Source: an uncultured Eubacteriales bacterium
GTDB taxonomy: Bacteria > Bacillota > Clostridia > Oscillospirales > Acutalibacteraceae
Direction of reading: 5' to 3'
DNA length: 43,869 nt
NCBI GenBank assembly: GCA_934454845.1
Contig: CAKSGV010000019.1
Coordinates: 1-43,869, forward strand
Shown: positions 23,062 to 29,901 of the stretch, piece after piece
Position numbering within the stretch: the first letter of the stretch is position 1
Layout of the letters: every line of letters starts with the position of its first letter
Notes under the pieces: model-generated
The model's input: the letters and a program-made list of their open reading frames with translations, nothing else
What the model was told of the DNA's origin: nothing
The model's database searches: none
Position numbers and translations under genes: made by a program

Positions 23062-23742
23062 TTGGACTACAATTTGAAAATTATGGGCGAACGAATTAAA
23101 ACACAGAGAAAAGAACTGGGATTATCCCAATTTGAATTAAGTGGTATGCTTTACTGTGATAGAGGAGTATTGGGGAAATATGAAAAAGGCGAACGCATTC
23201 CCCCTCTGGATTTATTGTTTAGAATGTGTGAGAAGTTTGATTGTGAGTTAGGATATTTACTCGGTGAATATGAAGAAAAGACAAGAACGGATACTGATAT
23301 TTGCAAAGAAACATATTTATCGTCAAAAGCAGTTGAGTCGTTAAAAACTTTTAAATCCTCAATCGAAAACAAACAGATCATATCTTTCCTTAATCTGCTA
23401 ATTGAAGAATTATACAATAACCGATATATATGTGGAGATATTTGCGACCTAATAGAAAATACTAATGATTATTTTTCTAAACTTCGTTCAGCACCCGTCA
23501 AATTACGCTATGCTTCAAGTGCAAAAGAAGTACACGAAACAGGAAAAGAAATTGCAGACTTATCAGCGGCTGTGAATGGCGGCAAGTATGTTTTGTCAGA
23601 ATTTTTCGGAAAATTCCTTGAACAGTTTTGCTTGTCAAAAAGCGGACTTTCATCTGATGAAGTAAAAAAATTAAAAATAGCTTATTCGGATATACAACAA
23701 CAAGTATATAAGGACGGTGTAAACAATGGCTGCGATAAATAA
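23062..23742 (+). CDS. XRE-family repressor of the element
   Basis: 226 residues. The N-terminal XRE/Cro-type helix-turn-helix (about 8-62: IKTQRKELGLSQFELSGML, KYEKGERIPPLDLLFRMC) has the usual spacing. The remaining 150 residues are helical, with no protease or ligand motif recognised. Start is TTG at 23062 with AAGGA 10 bases upstream; an ATG at 23083 would still leave the HTH intact. It lies directly beside the integrase and overlaps it by 17 bases. It most likely represses the leftward promoter, holding the element integrated. Confidence 0.8.
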   Translation: MDYNLKIMGERIKTQRKELGLSQFELSGMLYCDRGVLGKYEKGERIPPLDLLFRMCEKFDCELGYLLGEYEEKTRTDTDICKETYLSSKAVESLKTFKSSIENKQIISFLNLLIEELYNNRYICGDICDLIENTNDYFSKLRSAPVKLRYASSAKEVHETGKEIADLSAAVNGGKYVLSEFFGKFLEQFCLSKSGLSSDEVKKLKIAYSDIQQQVYKDGVNNGCDK

Positions 23743-24859
23743 GCGTGGAGATACATTTCAAATTGTTGTTACTCTTGGGCGTGATACCAACGGTAAAAAG
23801 ATACGAAAAACAACGACATACAAACCGCCGGAGAATACAACGCCCAAAAAGGCTGAAAAATTGGCTGCTGAATTTGCCGTTGAGTTTGAAAGAAAATGCA
23901 AGGGAATGACCTCATTAAACGAAAATATGCGGTTTGTCGATATGTGCGAATGGTTTATTGACAATTACGCAAAGAACGAATTAAAAGAAATAACCGCATA
24001 TAATTACGAAAGTCAGATAAAAAATCATCTGTTGCCGGAATTAGGTAATATCAAATTAAAGGACTTTACTCCTGCTAAAATTACAGCTTTCTTTTCAACA
24101 AGAGATTATGCACCTGCCACTTGCCGAAAAGTCTATATTATTATGCAAAGTGTTTTTGCCCGTGCCGTAGAACAGGGATTTTTGAAAGAAACGCCTTGCA
24201 CAAAAGCGGTTATACTACCAAAGGCAAAGACAGCAAAAGAAAAAAAGCCTTTTCTTGACGAAAATCAAGCAAAAGAGCTTTTGAGTATGGTACAGGACTA
24301 TTCACAATTTAATACGATAATCAAAGTGCTATTATACACGGGTATGCGGTCGGGTGAATGTTTGGCGTTGCGTTGGCAAGACATAGACTTTGAAAACCGC
24401 ACAATACATATTGAGAACACACTAACAGATGTGGGCGGTAAGCATTGGTTGCAACCGCCTAAAACGGCTACAAGTAACCGCTTTATAGGTTTGTCCGATG
24501 TATTAGCAGATATTTTGAAAGAGCATAAAGAACAACAGGATATAAAAAAAGCAGCTGCCGGTTGCCTTTACAAATATCCGGAAATGGTATTTACAACGGA
24601 AAGCGGAAATTATATTGACCGTTCAAGACTTAATACACAATTCAGACGATTTGTGGAGAATACAAGTTTTGAGTTCGCAACGCTCCATACTTTACGCCAC
24701 TGTAACGCAACTCTTTTAATAAATAGTGGTATTGATTTAAAAATCGTCAGTGAATTGCTCGGTCATTCCGATGTTTCCACAACGGCTAATATATACGCTG
24801 ATGTTTTGCAAAGTTCAAAGGCAAAAGTTGCGGACTTGGTATCACTTAAATTAAAGTAA
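23726..24859 (+). CDS. Tyrosine recombinase / integrase
   Basis: 377 residues: N-terminal arm-binding region (1-55), SAM-like core-binding domain (about 65-160) and catalytic domain. All expected active-site residues are visible: R208 (TGMRSGE), K246, H321 and R324 (HTLRH), H347 (LGHSD), and nucleophile Y357 (IYADV). It catalyses integration and excision at the rpsI core. It overlaps the repressor's 3' end, so the two are probably co-translated. The gene ends 1 base before the right arm-type repeats, a normal phage-integrase position near attR. Confidence 0.95.
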   Translation: MAAINKRGDTFQIVVTLGRDTNGKKIRKTTTYKPPENTTPKKAEKLAAEFAVEFERKCKGMTSLNENMRFVDMCEWFIDNYAKNELKEITAYNYESQIKNHLLPELGNIKLKDFTPAKITAFFSTRDYAPATCRKVYIIMQSVFARAVEQGFLKETPCTKAVILPKAKTAKEKKPFLDENQAKELLSMVQDYSQFNTIIKVLLYTGMRSGECLALRWQDIDFENRTIHIENTLTDVGGKHWLQPPKTATSNRFIGLSDVLADILKEHKEQQDIKKAAAGCLYKYPEMVFTTESGNYIDRSRLNTQFRRFVENTSFEFATLHTLRHCNATLLINSGIDLKIVSELLGHSDVSTTANIYADVLQSSKAKVADLVSLKLK

Positions 24860-24880
24860 TTTGATGTCCGTTTGATGTCC
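24860..24880 (+). repeat. Right integrase arm-type repeat pair
   Basis: TTTGATGTCC twice with an 11-bp period (24860-24869, 24871-24880). It matches the left pair except for one spacer base. Confidence 0.65.
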
Positions 24881-24999
24881 AAAATTATAAAACGCTATTG
24901 CAAGTTATAAAATTTTGTGATACAATATTGCTTGCAAAGCCGCATAATATAAGGATTTGTTAAAAGATATAAAACGATATTAAACGGCGTTATTATAAC

Positions 25000-25014
25000 T
25001 CAAAGAGATAATTT
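25000..25014 (+). repeat. attR core
   Basis: Identical to the 15-bp core at 19481-19495, now outside any coding frame. The native rpsI terminator follows 12 bases later, which fixes the right boundary of the element. Confidence 0.85.
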
Positions 25015-25026
25015 TTCTTCTTATAA

Positions 25027-25060
25027 AAAATCACTTCCCGAAAAAGGAAGTGATTTTTTT
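25027..25060. terminator. Native rpsI terminator, also ending the DUF2752 gene
   Basis: 12-bp perfect stem (25027-25038 with 25046-25057) and T runs on both strands. Before insertion this would have followed rpsI by about 30 bases. It now also serves the minus-strand gene whose stop is at 25059. Confidence 0.85.
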
Positions 25061-25400
25061 ATATTCTGCTAAAAAACAAAATGGTTATTCCTAAGCATAT
25101 AAGAGAATAAATAACCGCATCGGCAATTTTTCTGCCCGTTATTTTTCCGTTCCTTAAAATTGCGAGAAAAAGTATCGGCACGCTCCAAAACATAGGATTA
25201 AATTCAAAAGCGGATTTTATATCGCCTTTAAAAAATGAAAGATAAGCGCGCGTCATTCCGCAGCCGGGGCAAGTGATACCGAAAATTTTTTTAAAAATAC
25301 AATTTATTCCTGTGAAATAAACTGCGGCAACTCCTAAGAAAAACACCGAAAATTGCAATAATGCTTTTTTTAAAAGTTGCTTTGAATTTTTATTTGTCAT
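25059..25400 (-). CDS. DUF2752 membrane protein
   Basis: 113 residues with the DUF2752 signature FGITCPGCGMTRAYLSF (about 36-52) between two hydrophobic stretches, and a third transmembrane helix at the C-terminus. Family function is not known; the CPGCGMTR motif suggests a redox or metal role at the membrane. It overlaps the TM2 gene by 4 bases (ATGA). The two are often paired in Clostridia. Confidence 0.85.
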   Translation of the reverse strand: MTNKNSKQLLKKALLQFSVFFLGVAAVYFTGINCIFKKIFGITCPGCGMTRAYLSFFKGDIKSAFEFNPMFWSVPILFLAILRNGKITGRKIADAVIYSLICLGITILFFSRI

Positions 25401-25801
25401 TCAGAAAGCGGGATTCCGTTTGCGTCGGTATCAATCTTGCCGCAAAGAATAAGTATTCCCTCAATAACACCCCATATTGTTCCTATAGATCCGCAGCTTA
25501 AAAGAGTCAGGGCAATCTGAGCAATTCCTTTACCGTTGTAACCCAAATAGAAGTTATGAATTCCAAAACCGCCCAGAAAAATTCCGAGAAGACCGGCTGT
25601 TAATTTCGATTTCTGCATAGACGGATCAATCTGAATTTTATTTTCTATAACATGACCGCAGTTAACGCAGAAAGCTGCACCCGGCTCTATCTCTTTTCCG
25701 CAATTTTGGCAGAATTTATTACCTGTTCCCTTTTCAAATCCGCATTTAACGCATACGGCAGCGTTTTCATCGATTTCGTTTCCGCAATTTCTACAAAACA
25801 T
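25397..25801 (-). CDS. Zinc-ribbon TM2-domain protein
   Basis: 134 residues: two N-terminal zinc ribbons (CRNCG...CVKCG, about 3-23, and CQNCG...CVNCG, about 31-52). They are followed by a TM2 domain with two membrane helices joined by a short loop (LLGIFLGGFGIHNFYLGYNGKG, split; and ALTLLSCGSIGTIWGVIEGI). Probably an inner membrane protein with cytosolic zinc modules. I start at the ATG at 25801 with GGAGTG upstream rather than the frame-open position 9 bases earlier. Function unknown. Confidence 0.85.
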   Translation of the reverse strand: MFCRNCGNEIDENAAVCVKCGFEKGTGNKFCQNCGKEIEPGAAFCVNCGHVIENKIQIDPSMQKSKLTAGLLGIFLGGFGIHNFYLGYNGKGIAQIALTLLSCGSIGTIWGVIEGILILCGKIDTDANGIPLSE

Positions 25802-25874
25802 AATATCCACTCCATACTTTTTATTAATTTTATATTATCATACTTTAAAAATTATTTCAAGTGTTATAAAAATA

Positions 25875-25903
25875 TTGACAAATTTAATTGCTTGTACTAT
25901 AAT
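25875..25903 (+). promoter_or_regulatory. Consensus promoter of ilvE
   Basis: TTGACA (25875-25880), 17 bases, TATAAT (25898-25903). The transcript would begin near 25910 and carry the T-box-like leader. Confidence 0.85.
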
Positions 25904-25909
25904 ATTTTG

Positions 25910-26074
25910 CGTAACAGTTTTCCTTTTTTCAGAGAGGCGGCGTTCGGTGCGAGCCGTCATTAAAGGAGTATTTAAATAACTGCAGCGTTAATAAAAAAGC
26001 AGGAAACTTGCTGAAATTTGAGTTGCATCGCGGATGATCTTCACCCGTCTCAAAGAAATTTGAGGCGGTTTTTT
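25910..26074 (+). promoter_or_regulatory. T-box-like leader of ilvE with terminator/antiterminator
   Basis: A short stem I has the AGAGAG and GGTGCGAG signatures (25931-25958), followed by a stem III-like hairpin (about 25997-26013). The antiterminator is TTTGAG (26017-26022) pairing CTCAAA (26049-26054), and GCGG (26030-26033) pairing CCGT (26045-26048), which encloses a 7-base bulge UUGCAUC. The alternative terminator is 26045-26054 with 26059-26068, then six T. The architecture matches T-box class leaders, but the bulge normally reads UGGNACC. The specifier codon could not be settled. It would raise ilvE expression when the sensed tRNA is uncharged. Confidence 0.65.
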
Positions 26075-26101
26075 GCGTTTTTAAAGAAAGGATGTTTTAT
26101 T

Positions 26102-27166
26102 ATGGAAATACAAATTAAAAAATCACAAGTTAAATCCGAAAAGCCGGATATTTCCAAGCTCGGATTCGGAAAGTATTTTACTGATAATATGTTTATTATG
26201 GATTACTCTCCCGAAAAAGGTTGGCATAACGCAAGGATCGTTCCTTTCGAAAAATTATCGGTACATCCGGCATCAACCGTTTTTCATTACGGCGTTGAGA
26301 TATTCGAGGGTCTTAAGGCTTACCGCAGAGCAGACGGCGAAGTTCAAATGTTCAGACCAATAGAGAATGTCAGAAGACTTAACCGCTCGGCTGAAAGAAT
26401 GTGCCTGCCTCAAATTCCCGAGGAAGATGCAATGCAAGCTCTGATTACATTTGTTGAAACAGAAAAAGATTGGACACCCGCAAGCTTCGGAACCTCTCTT
26501 TATATCCGCCCATTTATGTTCGGGAATGATGAAAGTCTGGGAGTTCACGCAGTTAAAAACGCAACATTTGTGATAATCGCGTCACCCGTAGGAAGCTATT
26601 ATGAAGAGGGAATAAATCCTGTTAAGATTATGATAGAGTCTAAAGATGTAAGAGCCGTCAGAGGCGGAACGGGCGAGGCAAAGTGCGGAGGTAACTATGC
26701 CGCAAGCAACCGTGCAGGAATGCTTGCAGAGAAAAAAGGCTACTCCCAGGTTTTATGGCTTGACGGCGTTGAAAGAAAGTATATCGAAGAAGTCGGTGCA
26801 ATGAATGTTATGTTTAAAATTGACGGAAAAATCGTCACTCCGGCTCTCACCGGTTCAATTCTTCCCGGAATAACGAGAAAGTCATGCATAGAAGTTTTAA
26901 AAGATGAGGGATACGAAGTTGAAGAGCGGCTTTTATCTGTCGATGAGCTGATCGACGCGGCCGAAAGCGGAAAGCTTGAAGAGGCGTGGGGCACAGGCAC
27001 GGCGGCAGTTGTTTCTCCTATCGGAGAATTAAGCTATAAGGATAAAAAATACATTATAAATAACGGAAATATAGGTGCCGCCACACAGCATCTTTATGAT
27101 GTTTTAACCGGTATTCAATGGGGCAGAACCGAAGATAAATACGGATGGACTTATCATATAAAATAA
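26102..27166 (+). CDS. ilvE: Branched-chain amino acid aminotransferase
   Basis: 354-residue fold-type IV PLP aminotransferase of the BCAT branch. Features: FHYGVEIFEGLKAYR near 60, the PLP-lysine region GGNYAASNRAGMLAE near 197, EVGAMNVMF near 235 and the phosphate-cup segment GSILPGITRKS near 258. It interconverts Leu, Ile and Val with their keto acids using glutamate. The ATG at 26102 follows AAAGGATG; the frame is open to 26018, but only through the leader. It is followed 4 bases later by an amidohydrolase gene. Confidence 0.93.
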   Translation: MEIQIKKSQVKSEKPDISKLGFGKYFTDNMFIMDYSPEKGWHNARIVPFEKLSVHPASTVFHYGVEIFEGLKAYRRADGEVQMFRPIENVRRLNRSAERMCLPQIPEEDAMQALITFVETEKDWTPASFGTSLYIRPFMFGNDESLGVHAVKNATFVIIASPVGSYYEEGINPVKIMIESKDVRAVRGGTGEAKCGGNYAASNRAGMLAEKKGYSQVLWLDGVERKYIEEVGAMNVMFKIDGKIVTPALTGSILPGITRKSCIEVLKDEGYEVEERLLSVDELIDAAESGKLEEAWGTGTAAVVSPIGELSYKDKKYIINNGNIGAATQHLYDVLTGIQWGRTEDKYGWTYHIK

Positions 27167-27170
27167 CATA

Positions 27171-27983
27171 ATGAATAACAGCTTTTATATCATAGACGCT
27201 CACTGCCATATCTATCCTGACGGCATAGCTTTAAAGGCCGCAAGCGCCACAGGCAAGTTTTACGGCGGTGTCCCCGCCTGCTCAGGCACGGTATCGGAAC
27301 TTTTAAGCAAATTTGAAAAAACAGGAATTGACAAAGCGATAGTTCAGTCCGTTGCAACAACTCCGCATCAGGTTAAAAGTATCAATGAATTTATCTCCCG
27401 CGAGGTTTCTTTGAATTCCAATAAACTGATCGGTTTTGGTACTCTTCATCCGGATAGCGCTGACATATCGGGGGATTTAGCCCATTTAAAGGAATTAGGG
27501 CTTAAAGGAATAAAGCTTCACCCTGATATCCAGGGATTTAAAATAGATGATTACCGCTGTTTAAAGATCTACGAATTATGCGAAAAAGAAAATATCCCCA
27601 TTCTTATGCACACCGGTGATAAAAGATTTGATTATTCAAATCCGAACAGGTTAATACCTATACTTAAAATTTATTCCGGTTTAACCGTGATAGGAGCGCA
27701 TTTCGGAGGCTACACCATATGGGATACAGCGAGCAAAGAAATTTGCTCCGCTCCCCTGCCCGATAATTTTTATGTAGACTGCTCTTCGAGCCTATCTTTC
27801 CTTTCACCTGAAAAAGCGAGAGGGATCATTTTAAGATACGGTGCCGACAGGGTGCTTTTCGGAACAGATTACCCGATGAACGATCCTGAAAACGAATTAA
27901 AATTATTTTTAGATCTTAATTTAAGCGAAAAAGAGCAGAAAATGATTTTAAGCGAAAATGCAAAAAGAATATTAAAGCTTTAA
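27171..27983 (+). CDS. Amidohydrolase-2 family metal-dependent hydrolase
   Basis: 270-residue TIM-barrel protein. Metal/active-site motifs in order: DAHCHIYPD (about 9-17), GIKLHPD near 116, HTGD near 147, GAHFGG near 181 and FGTDYPMNDPE near 226, closing with NAKRIL. Members include decarboxylases of the ACMSD type and hydrolases; the exact substrate cannot be told. It is translationally close to ilvE (4-base gap), so it may act on a keto acid or related compound, but that is inference. Confidence 0.8.
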   Translation: MNNSFYIIDAHCHIYPDGIALKAASATGKFYGGVPACSGTVSELLSKFEKTGIDKAIVQSVATTPHQVKSINEFISREVSLNSNKLIGFGTLHPDSADISGDLAHLKELGLKGIKLHPDIQGFKIDDYRCLKIYELCEKENIPILMHTGDKRFDYSNPNRLIPILKIYSGLTVIGAHFGGYTIWDTASKEICSAPLPDNFYVDCSSSLSFLSPEKARGIILRYGADRVLFGTDYPMNDPENELKLFLDLNLSEKEQKMILSENAKRILKL

Positions 27984-28020
27984 AAAATCCGAACACGAAA
28001 TATTCGTGTTCGGATTTTTT
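27982..28020. terminator. Bidirectional terminator between amidohydrolase and sugar cluster
   Basis: 18-bp perfect stem (27982-27999 with 28003-28020) with A/T runs at both ends, so it works in both directions. The stop codon of the glycosyltransferase gene lies in its right arm. Confidence 0.9.
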
Positions 28021-28972
28021 AATCGTCAAAATTTATTCTTTTTTCTTCTACAACAAGAGGTCTTTTCATAATCTTAGAGTTTATATTAAGTACATATTCT
28101 CCCAAAAGCCCTATAAAGAAAAGCTGAATGGAGCCAAGCACAAATACTCCGATAAGAATAGGTGCATTTCCTGCAGGGAAAGAATCCCAATTTACAATTT
28201 TGAGAACTGCATAGACGAGCGCAACCAAAAGGCTTAGAACCGACATTATAAATCCGCCGATCATAGCAATTCTAAGACCTATTTTAGTGTATGAAGTAAA
28301 GCTGAGCATTGCGGCGTCATAAAGCGTATAAAAATTATTATGAGTTTTACCTGCTCGGCGCTTAGGCTGATCATAAGGGATTTCTTTTCTCTTAAATCCA
28401 AGTTCCGCAACAATTCCTCTTAAAAACGGTTTCGGATCGTCAAGTTTTCTTAAAACTTCGACAAAGCTTTTATCATAAAGTCCCGAGCCTGTAAAATGCT
28501 CGATCTGCTCGACATCGGAAAACTTTTTTATCATTTTATAGTAGCAGGTTCTCAAAAATCTTATAAGTTTATTTTCTTTGCTTGTGGTTTTGATACCTAT
28601 AACTATTCTATACCCGTTTTCCCATTCTTTAACATATCTAGGTATTAACTCAACAGGATCTTGAAAATCGCAGCACATACTAATTGTGCAGTCACCTGTG
28701 GTCTGACAAATTCCATAATAAGGAGAATTGAACTGCCCGAAATTTTTTGCATTGAAAATTGCTTTAATATGCTTATTATTCCTGCAAATTTCTTCAAGAA
28801 GAGGCCGAGTATTATCCTTAGAATCATTATCTATAAAAACAAGTTCCCAATCGTATTCGGAAAGATCATTATTAAAAACAACTTCTATAGCTTTAGCCAT
28901 CGGAACGACATTTTCTTCCTCATTAAAGCAAGGTATAAGGACACTTATTTTCTTTTTTTCAGCAACAGCCAT
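28019..28972 (-). CDS. Family 2 glycosyltransferase, DPM1/GtrB-like
   Basis: 317 residues: GT-A domain with VLIPCFNEEENV near 10, VFIDNDSKDNT near 45 (acidic metal site) and CCDFQDPVELIP near 100. Two C-terminal transmembrane helices follow (about 230-255 and 268-290). This form transfers sugar from a nucleotide to undecaprenyl phosphate on the cytosolic face. Last gene of the CDP-sugar cluster, overlapping the reductase gene by 14 bases. Together with the GtrA-like protein it suggests lipid-linked transfer and flipping of the cluster's sugar. The donor is inferred from context. Confidence 0.85.
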   Translation of the reverse strand: MAVAEKKKISVLIPCFNEEENVVPMAKAIEVVFNNDLSEYDWELVFIDNDSKDNTRPLLEEICRNNKHIKAIFNAKNFGQFNSPYYGICQTTGDCTISMCCDFQDPVELIPRYVKEWENGYRIVIGIKTTSKENKLIRFLRTCYYKMIKKFSDVEQIEHFTGSGLYDKSFVEVLRKLDDPKPFLRGIVAELGFKRKEIPYDQPKRRAGKTHNNFYTLYDAAMLSFTSYTKIGLRIAMIGGFIMSVLSLLVALVYAVLKIVNWDSFPAGNAPILIGVFVLGSIQLFFIGLLGEYVLNINSKIMKRPLVVEEKRINFDD

Positions 28973-29882
28973 ATTTTTTCATCCAATCATAAGTTATTTT
29001 AATGCCATCTTCAAAAGAAATATCGGGTTTAAATCCCGTATCAGCTGTGAGCTGAGAAATATCAGCGCATAGATACATAACTTGATTATCATTATAAGGA
29101 ATTTCTCCGATACCGATTTCGGCATCTTTATTTACGATATCGCGAAGAGAAACAATATAATCCTTCAGCTTTCTTGTTTTTCCTGATCCTAAAGGATAAA
29201 TTGCGCCGTGTTTTCCCTTTTCGCCCATAAGATAAAAAGCCTTTGCCGCGTCATCGCAATGAAGAAAATCCCAATCCTGCTCACACGGAGTAAAAGAGCA
29301 CTTTTCACCTTTTGCCAGCTTGGATATTGTTGACTGAATAATTGCGTTAGGGTTGCCTTTTTGACCGTAAACACTTAGAATTCTTGCCCAGATATGCCTG
29401 ATATTAAGGTTATAGGCATAAATTCTGCTTAACTTCCCAGCGGCAAGCTTTGCTATGCCGTAACCCATAACCGGATCAGTGGGAGTATGATCAGTAAGTT
29501 TTTCTTTAACCGGACCGTATTCAGCCTGAGAACCTGCTCCGACAAAGCAGGAGCAAGAAAGTTTATGAGCTAAAGTAACGGCATCTAAGGTATATCTGAT
29601 GTTATCATTTTGAATATACGCGTCATTTCTGGTATTACCAAAAGTTCCGAGCCAGGCAAAATGATAAAAAACATCGCACTTTTCTTTTATTTTATCTGCG
29701 GCGGATAAAAGATCTGTTATATCTGCATCTACTGCGGTTACAAGCGGATTTTTAAAAAAATCATCATTTTTTGTCTTACCCGGCTTACACAAAGCATAAA
29801 CTTTCACATTTTTCGAAACAAGGTATCTTATAAGTGCCGAAGCTATCATTCCTGTTGCACCTGTAACAACAGCCGACTTCAT
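28959..29882 (-). CDS. NAD(P)-dependent epimerase/reductase (candidate YerF/RfbS-like)
   Basis: 307-residue extended SDR. The Rossmann motif GATGMIA is at residues 8-14, the catalytic Ser region is VGAGSQAEYG near 118, and YGIAK near 146 supplies Tyr and Lys. In CDP-sugar pathways such enzymes do the last ketoreduction (CDP-abequose/paratose synthases) or, in yersiniose synthesis, reduce the acetyl branch (YerF). The adjacent TPP enzyme favours the latter. The distinction needs biochemical data. Confidence 0.8.
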   Translation of the reverse strand: MKSAVVTGATGMIASALIRYLVSKNVKVYALCKPGKTKNDDFFKNPLVTAVDADITDLLSAADKIKEKCDVFYHFAWLGTFGNTRNDAYIQNDNIRYTLDAVTLAHKLSCSCFVGAGSQAEYGPVKEKLTDHTPTDPVMGYGIAKLAAGKLSRIYAYNLNIRHIWARILSVYGQKGNPNAIIQSTISKLAKGEKCSFTPCEQDWDFLHCDDAAKAFYLMGEKGKHGAIYPLGSGKTRKLKDYIVSLRDIVNKDAEIGIGEIPYNDNQVMYLCADISQLTADTGFKPDISFEDGIKITYDWMKKYGCC

Positions 29883-29901
29883 AACAATTCTCCCCTTTTA
29901 A

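Larger units (their letters stand above)
19481..25014. mobile_element. Compact integrated element in rpsI (phage-satellite-like)
   Basis: About 5.5 kb between two perfect copies of a 15-bp core, one in the rpsI 3' end and one at 25000-25014. It carries a tyrosine integrase and XRE repressor (plus strand) and a divergent leftward operon of small genes. These are an excisionase-like HTH, a replication-initiator-like HTH, a truncated DUF6291 protein, a terminase-small-subunit-like HTH, a membrane-anchored protein and hypotheticals. No relaxase, capsid, portal, large terminase or intact primase was found. The layout (integrase and repressor facing an excisionase/replication/TerS operon) resembles phage-inducible chromosomal islands, though it is much smaller and may be degenerate. 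Such islands are an inference here. Confidence 0.8.

Noticed and set aside
19481..25014. Integrative conjugative or mobilizable element
   Set aside because: No relaxase, coupling protein, type IV secretion gene or recognizable oriT was found in 5.5 kb.
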